Positions 27,336-37,086 are shown, counted from the stretch's first letter. The stretch: 59,900 nt of DNA from Thermoleophilia bacterium (GCA_017853415.1 JAFMJQ010000002.1:1-59900); one strand, 5' to 3'. The notes: a model not told the origin generated them from the sequence alone. Numbers and translations are program-made.

Positions 27336-27813
27336 CCGCGGCCTCCACGGGCTCGCCGGTGCGCAGGCGGCACACCCCGGTGCCGGCGCAGGCCTCGCAC
27401 TCGGGCACCTCACCCCTCACGTGCGCGAGGCAGTACTCCACCCGGGCACTCACGACATCGGCCATGAGCGGGTGCACGCCGAACGGCGCGGCGACCAGGT
27501 ACTCCACCCCGGGGTGGCGCGACGCGGCCTCGGCCGCGAGTTCCGGGATGTCCTGGTTCCAGTGCTTGCCCGGAAGCAGGAAGTAGGGCTGGATCACCAC
27601 CATCGTCGCCCCGCGCTCCACGCAGCGGTCGAAGGCGGTGGAAATCGACGGCTCGGCGAGCTCCATGTGCGCGGGCTCGACGATGTCGTACTCGAGGCGC
27701 TCGCTGATGGAGCTGCGCGTGAGCTGCTCGAGCATCTCGTTGCTCTCGGCGCGACGGCTGCCATGGTCGACGACGATGACGCCGATGCGGTGGGTGTTCT
27801 CTGATTCGGCCAT
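27328..27813 (-). CDS. CbiX/SirB-type chelatase-like protein
   Basis: 161 residues. Class II chelatase features: VDHGSRRAESNEML near the N-terminus with the active-site His, and IQPYFLLPGKHWNQDIPELA with the second His. Such short forms insert Fe, Co or Ni into sirohydrochlorin-type tetrapyrroles. The C-terminus adds CEACAGTGVC, three cysteines that resemble the metal or Fe-S-binding tails of some SirB homologues. No other tetrapyrrole gene is in the window, so which metal it inserts is open. It is 25 bp downstream of the methyltransferase gene on the same strand. Confidence 0.8.
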   Translation of the reverse strand: MAESENTHRIGVIVVDHGSRRAESNEMLEQLTRSSISERLEYDIVEPAHMELAEPSISTAFDRCVERGATMVVIQPYFLLPGKHWNQDIPELAAEAASRHPGVEYLVAAPFGVHPLMADVVSARVEYCLAHVRGEVPECEACAGTGVCRLRTGEPVEAAAG

Positions 27814-27838
27814 GGCGCCGATGATAGGACCGTCCGGC

Positions 27839-28537
27839 TCAGCCGGGGCGGAGAACGAGCATCTCGTCGCCGTTCTTGATGAACTCGTAACCGACCCGAC
27901 GCACCTCGCACGCCACGCCGCTCGCCGCGAGGTCGTCCATGAGCCGTGGCAGATCGGGCCAGCGCACGGTGGTGGTGTCCACCAGCGGGAACATGCGCAC
28001 CTCGTGGGTGGCCACGCGCGCCAGTTCCTGCGCGTAGCGGAGGTGATCGGCGTACCCGAAGTGGTCGGGATACACGAACATCAGGTGCGACGACACCACA
28101 AGGCGGAATGCCCCGTCGTCGAACGGCAGGTTCGGCAGGGCCCCCGCCACATAGCGGTCGGGGTGGGCACGGCGGTCGGCGTCGAACACATCGAGGGCCC
28201 CCATGCGCCGGGCCAGGTGATCGTCCTCGTCGCGGAAGAACGTCCAGGCGGCGTAGGCGTGGGCGTTCTCGCGCACGTAGCGGTTGCCGGCCTCGGTGTC
28301 GCGCCGGGCCCGCCGCATCAGGTCGTCGTGCGGGTCGGCGTACTCGGGATCCACGGCCGTGACGTCCGCGCCCAGGGCGCGGGCGCCGCCCGCGAATCCG
28401 CTGGCCCCGGCCGGGCAGTCGAGCACGGGTCCGGCGAGAAGGTCGGCCTCGGTGAGGTCGAACATCGCCACGTACTCATCGAATGGTCGCGCCGTGACGA
28501 TGATGTCGCCGAGGCCGCGGTAGTCCCGGTCACTCAC
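27839..28537 (-). CDS. SAM-dependent methyltransferase-like protein
   Basis: 232 residues from the GTG at 28537, which overlaps the end of the upstream SMC-like gene (GTGA). Rossmann-like signs of a class I methyltransferase: VLDCPAGASGFAGGARALGA as motif I, VTAVDPEYAD as the acidic end of strand 2, and FRLVVSSHLMFVYPDHFG as motif IV region. The substrate is unknown. Translational coupling to the YhaN/YhaO-like pair may reflect only operon packing. Confidence 0.7.
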   Translation of the reverse strand: MSDRDYRGLGDIIVTARPFDEYVAMFDLTEADLLAGPVLDCPAGASGFAGGARALGADVTAVDPEYADPHDDLMRRARRDTEAGNRYVRENAHAYAAWTFFRDEDDHLARRMGALDVFDADRRAHPDRYVAGALPNLPFDDGAFRLVVSSHLMFVYPDHFGYADHLRYAQELARVATHEVRMFPLVDTTTVRWPDLPRLMDDLAASGVACEVRRVGYEFIKNGDEMLVLRPG

Positions 28538-31230
28538 GCGACATCCTCCGCGGCGTCCCGGGCATCGGCCATCCCGCCGGCAGCCGCACCCGCGGGCTCG
28601 AGCCTCACCACCGCGGCAGACCCGACCGACCCGTAGCGCGCGGGGGCGCACGTGAGCACGATCACCTGGCTCCGTGCCCCCGCGGCGGCAAGGGCGGCCC
28701 CGACGCCCGACAGCCGTGCGGAGTCGGAGTAGCCCAGGGCATCGTCGATGATCACCGGCGCACCGCCGTCCGCCGACACCAGCGTGGCGGCAGCGAGCCT
28801 TCCGATGACCGCCAGCTGCTCGCGTGCGCCCCCCGACAGCGCCTCGTAGGGCACCGTGACGCCATCGTGGGTGCGGGTGGTCACCTGCAGGGTGTCGTGG
28901 TCCACCTCCACGCTCGTCCCCGGTCCGAACACCAGGCGGGCAAGGCGCTCCACCTCGGCGCGGAACGGCGCCACGTACGCCCGCCGGGCCTCGTCGCGGT
29001 GACGGGTCATGACGTCGTGAAGCAGCTCCGCGGCCGCCGCCTGCCTCTCGGCCCGGGCGAGCTCGTCGCGCGCGTGGGCCGCGGCGTCCTCGGCCCGGGC
29101 CACGCGGTCGGCCAGCCCATGCTCGCCCGCCTCGCCGATCTCGCCCAGCAGGCGCTCGGCCTCGAGCGCGCGATCGGTGCGGTCACGGGCCGCGCGATCC
29201 ACGGCCTCGCGGGCATTGTCGGCCAGCTGCCGCACCGCCTCGGGGTCATCACGCTCGAGCGCGGCGAGCTCGTCGGCGTGGCGCGCACGGGCCGCCTGGG
29301 CTGCTGCCGCGAGATCCTCGGCCTCGCGGGCGATCTCGTCGTCCCCCGCCTCGGCGCGAGCGGCGGCCAGGGCGTGGCGGTCGGCATCCAGGCGCGTGGC
29401 CTCGGCCTCGATCCCCCCCTGCACACCCGCGCGCCGCGCGGCGAGATCGCGCAGCACCGCGGCGGCGGCGTCGTGCGCCGCCCGTGCGGCGTGCTCCGCC
29501 GTGCGCGCGGCGTCGCGCGCGCTCGCCGCAGCAGCCACCGAGGCATTCGCGGCATCCAGCGACTCGGGTGGCTCCTCGCCGGCGTGGTGCGCGGCGATGC
29601 GCGTGCGCGCCCGTGCCAGCTTGTCGTCGATCTCCTCGGGCGTCAGGTCGCGCAGGGCCCGGCCCCGGGCATCGCGTGCGGCCTCAACCCGGCGCTGCCG
29701 GTCGAGCCGCTCGCGCTCGAGCACGCGGGCGCGGTCGAGGGCATCAGTGGCGGCGGGGTCGAGGCCCGCGCGCGCGAGCAGGTCGGCCAGGTGCTGCTCG
29801 GCGGCCTGCTGATCGGCCCGCGCGGCCACGCCGTCGCCCTCCACGCGTATGCGTGCCACGCCCGGCAGCACCAGGGCCTCGCCCACCGGCAGGTGCACCA
29901 GGGCCTCCTCGCCGGCCGCCAGCAGGCGATCCTCGTCGCCCTGCACGATGCGCTGCGGCGACTCGGCCTCGATGGCGAGCCTCGCACCCGATGCCCGCGT
30001 GCGCTCACGCGCCACGGCCACCTCGAGGGCGGCCTGCTCGATGCGCTCCATGAGGTCGGCATCGATCGCGCACCCGGCCAGGAACTCCTCGGCGGCGGCG
30101 ATCTCCTCCTCGGCGGCCACCACCTGCTGCCGGCGCTCATCGAGCAGCTCCACGTCAAAAGCGTCCCGCACCGCCTGGGCGGCCGCGGCCGCCGCATCGT
30201 GGGCCTCTTCCGCATCGCGCATGGCCCGCATGGCGCGTGAGAGATCCTCATCGGCCGCGGTGGCGGACCGCGTGGAGTCGGCGATGCGACCGTCGAGGCG
30301 CGCGGCATCCTCGGCCGCCGCGGCGGCACGCTGCTCGCCGTCGGCCACTGCGCGGGCGAGGGCCTCACGTGCGGCCCGGCGCTGGGCGGCCTCGCGTGCG
30401 CGGGCCTCCGCGCCCCCGGCGTCGCGATCGAGCGCCGCCACGCGGTGCTCGCGCTGTTCCACGGCCAGCAGGTCGGCGGCCAACCTGTCGCGCGCCTGCA
30501 CGAGATCGGGGTCGCGGGCCTCGCTCTCGGCGATCTCGCGCATGATGCGGCGGTGCTCCTCGATGCGCCCCTCCTGGCGTGCGAGGGCCTCGCGTGCCAC
30601 CGCGATGTCGTGCTCGGCGGCAGCCGCGGCCTCGCGCAGGTCGAGGCGCGCACGATTGGGCGATCCGGTCGGCGTGGTCCACTCGAGGCGCACGGCATCG
30701 ATGCGCTCGAGCAGGGAGCCGTCGTCGTCGTCGGATGCCGCGTTCAGGCCCGCCGCGGAGTCGAGTGCGCGTGCCAGCGTCGCGCTTGCCCCGAGGTCGG
30801 CCTGGGCGAGGGGCATGCCCTGCTCGTGGCGCAGTGCCGCGAAGAGCGGGGCGTCGAGAGTCTCCTCGAGGATCTCGAGCACGCGGTCGTGCGCGGCCCG
30901 CCCCGTAAGCTGCTCGGGCGATGGACCCTCCACGCGCAGTTCGGTGGCGGGGCCCTTCACCCACCTCTTCGCGTAGGTAACGCGGTAGTCGCCGGTCTCG
31001 AACTGCATCTCGGCCCATGGGCCCACATCGCGCCCCACCGGCTGGGCGGCCTTCACCCGCGCCTTGCCCGACGAGTCGGGGTCGGCCAGCAGCATGTCGA
31101 TGGCATCCGCGATGGTCGACTTGCCCACCTCGTTGGGTCCCTCGACGATCGTCACCCCGTCGCGCGCGAACTGCACGTCGGCCGCACCGACGCCACGGAA
31201 GTCGCGCAGCGATACGCGGAGGATCCTCAC
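28534..31230 (-). CDS. SMC/Rad50-like ATPase (YhaN/SbcC type) without zinc hook
   Basis: 898 residues with GTG start at 31230. The N-terminal ATPase half has an FRGVGAADVQF opening and Walker A GPNEVGKST (about 31-39); the C-terminal half has signature LSGGAREQLA and Walker B VIIDDALG. Between them lie two long Ala/Glu/Arg-rich coiled coils and a small globular patch near residues 440-490 (VLPGVARIRVEGDG). The CxxC zinc hook of Rad50/SbcC is absent; the protein has only two or so isolated cysteines. This fits the YhaN group. Its stop and start overlap the neighbours by four bases, and the nuclease partner gene lies directly upstream. Confidence 0.9.
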   Translation of the reverse strand: MRILRVSLRDFRGVGAADVQFARDGVTIVEGPNEVGKSTIADAIDMLLADPDSSGKARVKAAQPVGRDVGPWAEMQFETGDYRVTYAKRWVKGPATELRVEGPSPEQLTGRAAHDRVLEILEETLDAPLFAALRHEQGMPLAQADLGASATLARALDSAAGLNAASDDDDGSLLERIDAVRLEWTTPTGSPNRARLDLREAAAAAEHDIAVAREALARQEGRIEEHRRIMREIAESEARDPDLVQARDRLAADLLAVEQREHRVAALDRDAGGAEARAREAAQRRAAREALARAVADGEQRAAAAAEDAARLDGRIADSTRSATAADEDLSRAMRAMRDAEEAHDAAAAAAQAVRDAFDVELLDERRQQVVAAEEEIAAAEEFLAGCAIDADLMERIEQAALEVAVARERTRASGARLAIEAESPQRIVQGDEDRLLAAGEEALVHLPVGEALVLPGVARIRVEGDGVAARADQQAAEQHLADLLARAGLDPAATDALDRARVLERERLDRQRRVEAARDARGRALRDLTPEEIDDKLARARTRIAAHHAGEEPPESLDAANASVAAAASARDAARTAEHAARAAHDAAAAVLRDLAARRAGVQGGIEAEATRLDADRHALAAARAEAGDDEIAREAEDLAAAAQAARARHADELAALERDDPEAVRQLADNAREAVDRAARDRTDRALEAERLLGEIGEAGEHGLADRVARAEDAAAHARDELARAERQAAAAELLHDVMTRHRDEARRAYVAPFRAEVERLARLVFGPGTSVEVDHDTLQVTTRTHDGVTVPYEALSGGAREQLAVIGRLAAATLVSADGGAPVIIDDALGYSDSARLSGVGAALAAAGARSQVIVLTCAPARYGSVGSAAVVRLEPAGAAAGGMADARDAAEDVA

Positions 31231-32354
31231 GAGGCCCTCGTCAGTCGGTGCAGCAGGCGAAGCGCATCGTGGGCGGCCTGCTGGTCGGGACCCTCGCCCG
31301 CGGCGAGCGCCGCGATCTCGTCGGCGGCGTCACGTGCATGCCCCTGCAGGCCGAGCGCGTCGATGTCGCCATCATCCACCACCACGGCCAGGTCGCTGCG
31401 CCCCTCCGATCGCGTGAGCGACGCCAGCACGTCGGCATGGTCGTCGAGCACCTGCTGCAGGCGGGCATCCTCGGCCACCCCGAGCGATCCGGTGAGCGCC
31501 AGGCGCACCACGGCGCGCGACTTGTCGGGAACCGCATGGAGCTCGGCGTCGAGCCGGTCGATGTCGTCGATGCCGTCGAGGCGCGCGGCGATGCGCGTGA
31601 ACGCCCAGCGGCCCACGCCATGCTCGTGCACCTCCACCCCCTGGGGGCCGACGTCGACCACCAGCACCTTGCCGGGGTCGGCCTCGTCGTGATCGGTGGC
31701 CACGGGCGACCCCGGATACCTGATACGCGGATCGTCCCCCACCTCGCCGGCCGAGTGGCGGTCGCCCAGTGCCACGTACGACACCGCACCCGCGAACAGC
31801 GCATGGCGCAACCCCTCGACGCGGATGAGCGCCGGGTCGTCGGCATCGGGCGACAGCACGTCCACCGCGCCGTGTGCCGCGAGCACGCGCACGCCGTCGC
31901 GCGGAGGCGCGAGGCCCTCCAGCGCAGCGGCGGCGAGGTCGCGGCCGGGCCTGCGCGTGTGCCACGGAGCACCCACCACCTCCACGCCATCGGCCACCGC
32001 GATCGGCGTGGAGTCGGTGATCACCCGCACCCCGTGGGGCAGCCGATCGGCGAACGCCGGTGATGTGTAGATCGACCCCGCATCGAGGGGGTCGTGGTTT
32101 CCCGGGAGCAGCAGCACGGGCACCGTGAACTGGCCCAGCGCATCGAGGGCGCGGGCGGCCACCTGGCGGTCGACATGGTTCGAGTCGAAGAGATCGCCGC
32201 AGGCCACCACGAACGCGCAGTCCTCGTCGGCGGCGATGCGGGCGATGTCGCGCACGGCGTCGATGCGATCGTCGACGAAGCGCGCCTGGGCCTCCGCGGA
32301 CAGGAAGCGGCGCGTCATTCCGAGGTGCCAGTCGGCGGTGTGGAGAAAGCGCAT
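31227..32354 (-). CDS. SbcD/YhaO-type metallophosphoesterase nuclease
   Basis: 375 residues from the ATG at 32354 (MRFLHTADWHLG). Calcineurin-like metal motifs in order: HTADWHLG, CGDLFDSNHVD, LPGNHDPLD, AAHGAVD and ALGDRHSAG (the GHxH region varies from the norm: GDRH). With the downstream ATPase it should form an Mre11-Rad50-like DNA end-processing complex in the cytoplasm. The stop overlaps the ATPase start by four bases. The C-terminal third is a capping domain of low conservation. Confidence 0.9.
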   Translation of the reverse strand: MRFLHTADWHLGMTRRFLSAEAQARFVDDRIDAVRDIARIAADEDCAFVVACGDLFDSNHVDRQVAARALDALGQFTVPVLLLPGNHDPLDAGSIYTSPAFADRLPHGVRVITDSTPIAVADGVEVVGAPWHTRRPGRDLAAAALEGLAPPRDGVRVLAAHGAVDVLSPDADDPALIRVEGLRHALFAGAVSYVALGDRHSAGEVGDDPRIRYPGSPVATDHDEADPGKVLVVDVGPQGVEVHEHGVGRWAFTRIAARLDGIDDIDRLDAELHAVPDKSRAVVRLALTGSLGVAEDARLQQVLDDHADVLASLTRSEGRSDLAVVVDDGDIDALGLQGHARDAADEIAALAAGEGPDQQAAHDALRLLHRLTRAS

Positions 32355-32412
32355 CGGACTCACGAGGTTAGGTCGCGGGCCGGACGCGCGGGCATTACGC
32401 GGGCAGGGCCCG

Positions 32413-33240
32413 TCAGCCGGCCGTGAGCCCGGCGCGCATGGCATCCACCGGGGGCTCGGTGCCCGTCCACTGCGCGAACGCCGCGGCCCCCTGGTGCAGC
32501 AGCATCCCGAGGCCGTCCACGGTGCGCGCCCCGCGTGCCGCCGCGGCATCCAGCCACGGGGTGGGCTCGCGCCGGTACACGATGTCGTAGGCCACGGTGC
32601 CCGGGCCGAGGGCGTCCAGCGGCAGCTCGGCGGGAACCTCGTCGGTACCCATGCCCAGGCTGGTGGCGTTCACCACCATCACGCAGTCGGCTGCCGCGGC
32701 CTCCATGGCCTCGCGCGTGAACTCCACGGGCTCGCCGAGCGCGGCCGCCCTCTCGCGGGTGCGGTTGGCCACCCGCAGCCGGGCTCCCCTCGTGGCGAGC
32801 GCGAAGGCGATGGCCTTCGCGGCCCCGCCTGCGCCCACCATCAGGACGTCCTGCCCGTCGAGATCCACCGGCGCGGCCTCATCGAGCGCCCGGAGGAACC
32901 CCTCGGCGTCGGTGTTGTCGCCCCGCACCCGGCCATCCCCCAGGGGCACGAGCGTGTTCGCCGCCCCGATGGCGTCCACGGCCGGCGTGACCTCGTCGCA
33001 ACAGGCGAGCACCGCCTGCTTGTGCGGGATGGTGACGCTGAGGCCCGAGCACCCCGCGTGGAACAGGCCGCGCACCGCCGGCTCGAGGTGATCGGGCTCG
33101 ATGGGAAACGCCAGGTAGGCCCAGTCGAGGCCCAGCGCCCGGAACGCCGCGTTGTGCATGGATGGCGAGAGCGAGTGCGCCACGGGCCATCCGATGACCC
33201 CGGCGAACCGCGTGGCGGACGTGGGCCAGGGGGCGTCCAT
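32413..33240 (-). CDS. aroE: Shikimate dehydrogenase
   Basis: Fourth step of the shikimate pathway, NADPH reduction of 3-dehydroshikimate. 275 residues. Substrate site GWPVAHSLSPSMHNAAF and the catalytic Lys in LSVTIPHKQAV; Asp in GDNTDAEGF; NADP Rossmann loop GAGGAAKAI followed by NRTRERA, the basic signature for NADPH; C-terminal DGLGMLLHQGAAAF. Its start shares one base with the mltG stop (TGATG). The alaS-ruvX-mltG-aroE order is a common gram-positive arrangement. Confidence 0.96.
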   Translation of the reverse strand: MDAPWPTSATRFAGVIGWPVAHSLSPSMHNAAFRALGLDWAYLAFPIEPDHLEPAVRGLFHAGCSGLSVTIPHKQAVLACCDEVTPAVDAIGAANTLVPLGDGRVRGDNTDAEGFLRALDEAAPVDLDGQDVLMVGAGGAAKAIAFALATRGARLRVANRTRERAAALGEPVEFTREAMEAAAADCVMVVNATSLGMGTDEVPAELPLDALGPGTVAYDIVYRREPTPWLDAAAARGARTVDGLGMLLHQGAAAFAQWTGTEPPVDAMRAGLTAG

Positions 33241-34112
33241 CACCCGTTGGCGGCCGCGCGCTTGATGTTGGCGATGTGCTGCGCCTCGGTGGTGGCGAAG
33301 TAGTGCAGGTCGGTGCCGTCGTTCTTCGAGACGTAGTAGAGGTACTTCGACGGAATGGGATTGGCCGCGGCCCGGATGGAGTCCTCGCCCGGGTTGCAGA
33401 TGGGCCCCGGCGGCAACCCGAAGTACTTGCGCGTGTTGTACGGCGATGAGATGTCGAGGTCGGCCTTGGTGAGCTCGGCCTTCCACGACCCCACCGCGTA
33501 CTGCACCGTGGCGTCGATGTCGAGGCGCATGCGGGCCCGCAGGCGGTTCTCGATGACGCCGGCGATGATGCGCCGCTCGCGCGTGGTGCTGGCCTCGCGC
33601 TCCACGAGCGACGCGATGATGAGCACGTCGTACTTCGTGAGGTTCTTCCGCTTCGCCGCCGCGTAGCTGATGCCGGCGGTGCGCTGCGCGTAGGTGTCGA
33701 GCTGGTAGTTCACGAGGTCGGTCACCGGCTTCTTCGGGTCGACCGGATAGGTGGCCGGGAAGAGGAAGCCCTCGAGCGAGGTGGGCTTCTTCAGGCCGGC
33801 CAGCCGCTGGCCGATCTTCGACGGGTCGGTGGCCGCCATGTACTGCGCGGCGGGGATCCCGGTCTTCTTCTGCACGATCTCGGCCATCTCGCTGCGGCGA
33901 AGCCCCTCGACGAAGAGCACGTCGATGGTCGTCGGCGTGGTCTGCGCGGACTCCCCTCCCCCGCTGTCGCCGCCCCACGTGGCCCACAGGCCGACGACGA
34001 TCACCACGAGCGCGAGGATCGGGATGACGATCGCCAGCACCTTGCGGCCGGCCGGCGTGGCGCGCGGTGGCCGGCGGCGACGGCCGCCGGGCGGGGGCGC
34101 GTCGGGGCTCAT
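33240..34112 (-). CDS. mltG: Endolytic murein transglycosylase MltG
   Basis: YceG-like protein of 290 residues from the ATG at 34112. A short basic, Pro/Arg-rich cytoplasmic part is followed by a single membrane anchor (VLAIVIPILALVVIVVGLW) and an extracellular domain. Catalytic Glu in IASLVEREAS, then GVIENRLRARMRLDIDATVQY and SPYNTRKYFGLPPGPICNPG, all hallmarks. It cuts nascent glycan strands and sets their length. Overlaps ruvX by four bases (ATGA) and aroE by one. Confidence 0.95.
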   Translation of the reverse strand: MSPDAPPPGGRRRRPPRATPAGRKVLAIVIPILALVVIVVGLWATWGGDSGGGESAQTTPTTIDVLFVEGLRRSEMAEIVQKKTGIPAAQYMAATDPSKIGQRLAGLKKPTSLEGFLFPATYPVDPKKPVTDLVNYQLDTYAQRTAGISYAAAKRKNLTKYDVLIIASLVEREASTTRERRIIAGVIENRLRARMRLDIDATVQYAVGSWKAELTKADLDISSPYNTRKYFGLPPGPICNPGEDSIRAAANPIPSKYLYYVSKNDGTDLHYFATTEAQHIANIKRAAANG

Positions 34113-34513
34113 GCGGCCTCCTTGCCGGCCGCCAGCCAGGCCTCGAGGATCACACAGGCGGCAAGGCTGTCGATGTCGGTGCTCGAACCGGTCTCCCGCG
34201 CACGCCGCTCGGCCTCGGCCGTGGACATGCGCTCGTCGATGAGCACCACGCGCGCATCCACGCGGCGGCGAAGCCGACCGGCGAACGACGACGCGTGGTG
34301 CGCCTGCTCCCCGGCATCGCCCGACATCAGCAGCGGCTGCCCGATGACGATGACGTCCGGCTGCTCGCGGGCGATCACCGCGTCGAGCTCGGCGGCGCCC
34401 TCGGCGCGGTCGATCTCGCGGATCACCTGCAGCGGCCGGACGAGCGTGCCCGTGGGGTCGGTCACCGCCACCCCGGTGCGGGCGCGCCCGAGGTCGAGCG
34501 CGAGGGCCTTCAT
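34109..34513 (-). CDS. ruvX: Holliday-junction resolvase-like RuvX (YqgF)
   Basis: 134-residue RNase H-fold protein. Asp in ALDLGRARTGVAVTD, the VIGQPLLMSGDAGEQA strand, Glu in VLIDERMSTAEA and Asp in DIDSLAACVILEAWL form the usual catalytic set. RuvX/YqgF is needed for 16S rRNA 5'-end maturation and has been reported to act on branched DNA. It overlaps alaS and mltG by four bases each. Confidence 0.94.
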   Translation of the reverse strand: MKALALDLGRARTGVAVTDPTGTLVRPLQVIREIDRAEGAAELDAVIAREQPDVIVIGQPLLMSGDAGEQAHHASSFAGRLRRRVDARVVLIDERMSTAEAERRARETGSSTDIDSLAACVILEAWLAAGKEAA

Positions 34514-37068
34514 GCGGCTGGCCGGCGCAGCACGTCCCAGGCGCGCTCGATGGCCTCCGCCATCTTCGATGGGTCCTTGCCGCCGGCGCGGGCCATGCCC
34601 GGCTTGCCACCGCCACCTCCGCCCACCACCGGGGCGACCTCGCGCATGACGTCGGACGCCGACAGGCCCGCCGCGATGGCGGCGTCGTCGAAGTTGGCCA
34701 CGAGCAGGGCTTTCCCGTCTGCCACGGCGCCCAGCACCACGGCGGCCCCGGGCCCCACGGCCTGCTTCACGCGGTCGGTGAGCTGCAGCAGCTCGTCCAT
34801 CTCGGCGGCCTCCACCTCGGCGGCCAGCACGCGGGCCGCGCCCGAGTCCTCGGCGCCGGCGGCCACGGCGGCCACATCCACCCGACCCGAGCGGGCGCGC
34901 TTGAGGTCGGCCTCGAGGGCGCGGATGCGCTCGTCGCGCTGGGCCACCTCGGCGGCCAGCGCGGCCTCGCGCGCGCGCAGGTGCTCCACCGCCGCGAGAC
35001 CGGTGACGGCCTCGATGCGCCGCGTGGCGGCACCGGTGCTGCCCTCCGACACGATCACCATGGGGCCGATCTCGCCGGTGCGCGACACGTGGCACCCACC
35101 GCAGAGTTCCTTCGAGAACTCCCCGGCCTGCACCACGCGCACCACCTCGCCGTACTTCTCCTCGAACAGGCCGATCGCGCCCAGGGAGTCGGCCTCGTCG
35201 CGGGGCATCACGGCGGCCACCACCGGGGCGTCCTCGGCCACGCGGTCGTTCACCCTGCGCTCGATCTCGGCGAGCTCGTCGGGTTCGATGCGCCCGCGGT
35301 GGGTGAAGTCGAAGCGCAGCTTGTCGGGGCCCACGTACGACCCCGCCTGGCGCACGCCGTCGCCGAGCACGCCCCGCAGCGCCCAGTTGAGCACGTGCGT
35401 GCCCGTGTGGTTCGCCTGCGTGGCGTGGCGCAGGGCGCCGTCCACCCGGGCGGTCACCTCCGCGCCCTCCGGAAGCTCGCCGTCCACGGCGATGCGCAGC
35501 ACCTGGTCGTCGCCCAGGCGCAGCACGTCGAGCACCTCTGCGCTGCCGGCGTTGCCGGTGATCCACCCGTGGTCGGACACCTGCCCACCGCCCTCGGCGT
35601 AGAACGGCGACGTGGCGAGCTTTGCAAGGGCCTCGCCGCCGCCCAGGTCCTGAACGGCGCTGATGGTGGTGACCACCTCGAGGCGGTCGTAGCCCACGAA
35701 CTCGGTGACCGGGCTGCGCGACGCCAGCGACTCGGCGGCCTGGCGGTCGACGCCCTTTCCCTTGCGGCCGGCGGCGCGGGCGCGCTCGCGCTGGTCGCCC
35801 ATGAGGCGATCGAATCCCTCTTCATCCACGGCGAGGCCGTGCTCCTCGGCGGCGTCGCGGGTGAGGTCGAGCGGGAACCCGTAGGTGTCGTGCAGGCGGA
35901 AGGCGTCGTCGCCCGAGATCACGCCGGACGCACGCGAGCGGTCGAGGACCTCCTCGAGCAGGCGCGTGCCCTGCTCGAGCGTGCGGGCGAACTGCTCGGC
36001 CTCGGCCCCCACCGTGTCGGTGACCTCGGTGCGCTCGGCCACCAGCTCGGGGTAGGCGTCGCCGTAGCCATCGGCCACCACCTCCACCAGCCCGGTGATG
36101 CGCGACGGCTCGAGGCCCAGGTAGGCCCCCTCGCTCACGGCGCGGCGGATGATGCGGCGCAGGATGTAGTCACGGCCCTCGTTGCCCGGCCGCACGCCGT
36201 CGGCGGCGAGGAAGGTCATGGCGCGGCCGTGGTCGGCCAGCACGCGCATGGCGCGGTCCACGCGCGCGTCGGTGCCGTAGGCGCGGCCCGATGCCTGCTC
36301 GGCCCACGCCACGAGCGGGCGGAAGCCGTCGGTCTCGAACACCGTCTGCTTGTCCTGCAGGATCGCCGCGAGGCGCTCGAGCCCGGCCCCGGTGTCGATG
36401 TTCTTCGCGGGCAGCGTGGTGAGCGTGCCGTCCTCGGCGCGGTCGTACTGCATGAACACCAGGTTCCAGAACTCCAGGAAGCGGTCGGTGCCCGTCACGG
36501 GTCCGCCATCCGGCCCGAAGTCGGGGCCGCGGTCGAGGTAGAGCTCGGTGTTGGGCCCGCACGGCCCGGTGGGCCCGGCCTTCCAGAAGTTGTCGGCCTC
36601 GCCCAGGCGCTGGATGCGCTCGCGGGGGATGCCCATCTCCACCCACTTCTCGAGGGCCTCGTCGTCTGCGGGCACGCCATCCATGCCCTCGAACACGGTG
36701 ATCCAGATCTGCTCGGGGTCGAAGCCCAGCACCTCGGTGGAGAGCTCGAACCCGAAGCGGATGGCGTCGTCCTTGAAGTAGTCGCCGATCGAGAAGTTGC
36801 CGAGCATCTCGAAGAAGGTGAGGTGGCGCGCGGTGCGGCCCACCTGGTCGATGTCGAGCGTGCGGAAGCACTTCTGCGAGCTGGTCATGCGCACCGCGGG
36901 CGGCTGGGCCTGCCCGAGGAAGTACGACTTCAGGGGCTGCATGCCCGCGATGGTGAGCAGCACGGATGGGTCGTCCTCGAAGGGGACGAGTGATGCGGAG
37001 GGGATCCTGAGATGGCCCTCCCGCTCGAAGTAGCGGAGGAAGCCCTCCCGGATCTCAGCGGTCGTCAC
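34510..37068 (-). CDS. alaS: Alanyl-tRNA synthetase
   Basis: Class II synthetase of 852 residues, near the family norm. Catalytic core opens with EIREGFLRYFEREGH and has FFEMLGNFSIGDYF and GPCGPNTELYLD. The editing domain carries the zinc ligands ANHTGTHVLNWAL (HxxxH) and CGGCHVSRTG (CxxxH) that clear Ser- and Gly-tRNA-Ala. The C-terminal part has coiled coil plus a DHHA1-like domain (VVGGGGGGKPGMARAGG). Immediately upstream are two small membrane-anchored genes, so it may be transcribed with mnmA. No T-box leader noticed. Confidence 0.98.
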   Translation of the reverse strand: MTTAEIREGFLRYFEREGHLRIPSASLVPFEDDPSVLLTIAGMQPLKSYFLGQAQPPAVRMTSSQKCFRTLDIDQVGRTARHLTFFEMLGNFSIGDYFKDDAIRFGFELSTEVLGFDPEQIWITVFEGMDGVPADDEALEKWVEMGIPRERIQRLGEADNFWKAGPTGPCGPNTELYLDRGPDFGPDGGPVTGTDRFLEFWNLVFMQYDRAEDGTLTTLPAKNIDTGAGLERLAAILQDKQTVFETDGFRPLVAWAEQASGRAYGTDARVDRAMRVLADHGRAMTFLAADGVRPGNEGRDYILRRIIRRAVSEGAYLGLEPSRITGLVEVVADGYGDAYPELVAERTEVTDTVGAEAEQFARTLEQGTRLLEEVLDRSRASGVISGDDAFRLHDTYGFPLDLTRDAAEEHGLAVDEEGFDRLMGDQRERARAAGRKGKGVDRQAAESLASRSPVTEFVGYDRLEVVTTISAVQDLGGGEALAKLATSPFYAEGGGQVSDHGWITGNAGSAEVLDVLRLGDDQVLRIAVDGELPEGAEVTARVDGALRHATQANHTGTHVLNWALRGVLGDGVRQAGSYVGPDKLRFDFTHRGRIEPDELAEIERRVNDRVAEDAPVVAAVMPRDEADSLGAIGLFEEKYGEVVRVVQAGEFSKELCGGCHVSRTGEIGPMVIVSEGSTGAATRRIEAVTGLAAVEHLRAREAALAAEVAQRDERIRALEADLKRARSGRVDVAAVAAGAEDSGAARVLAAEVEAAEMDELLQLTDRVKQAVGPGAAVVLGAVADGKALLVANFDDAAIAAGLSASDVMREVAPVVGGGGGGKPGMARAGGKDPSKMAEAIERAWDVLRRPAA

Positions 37069-37086
37069 GCGGGGAAATGTACCGCG

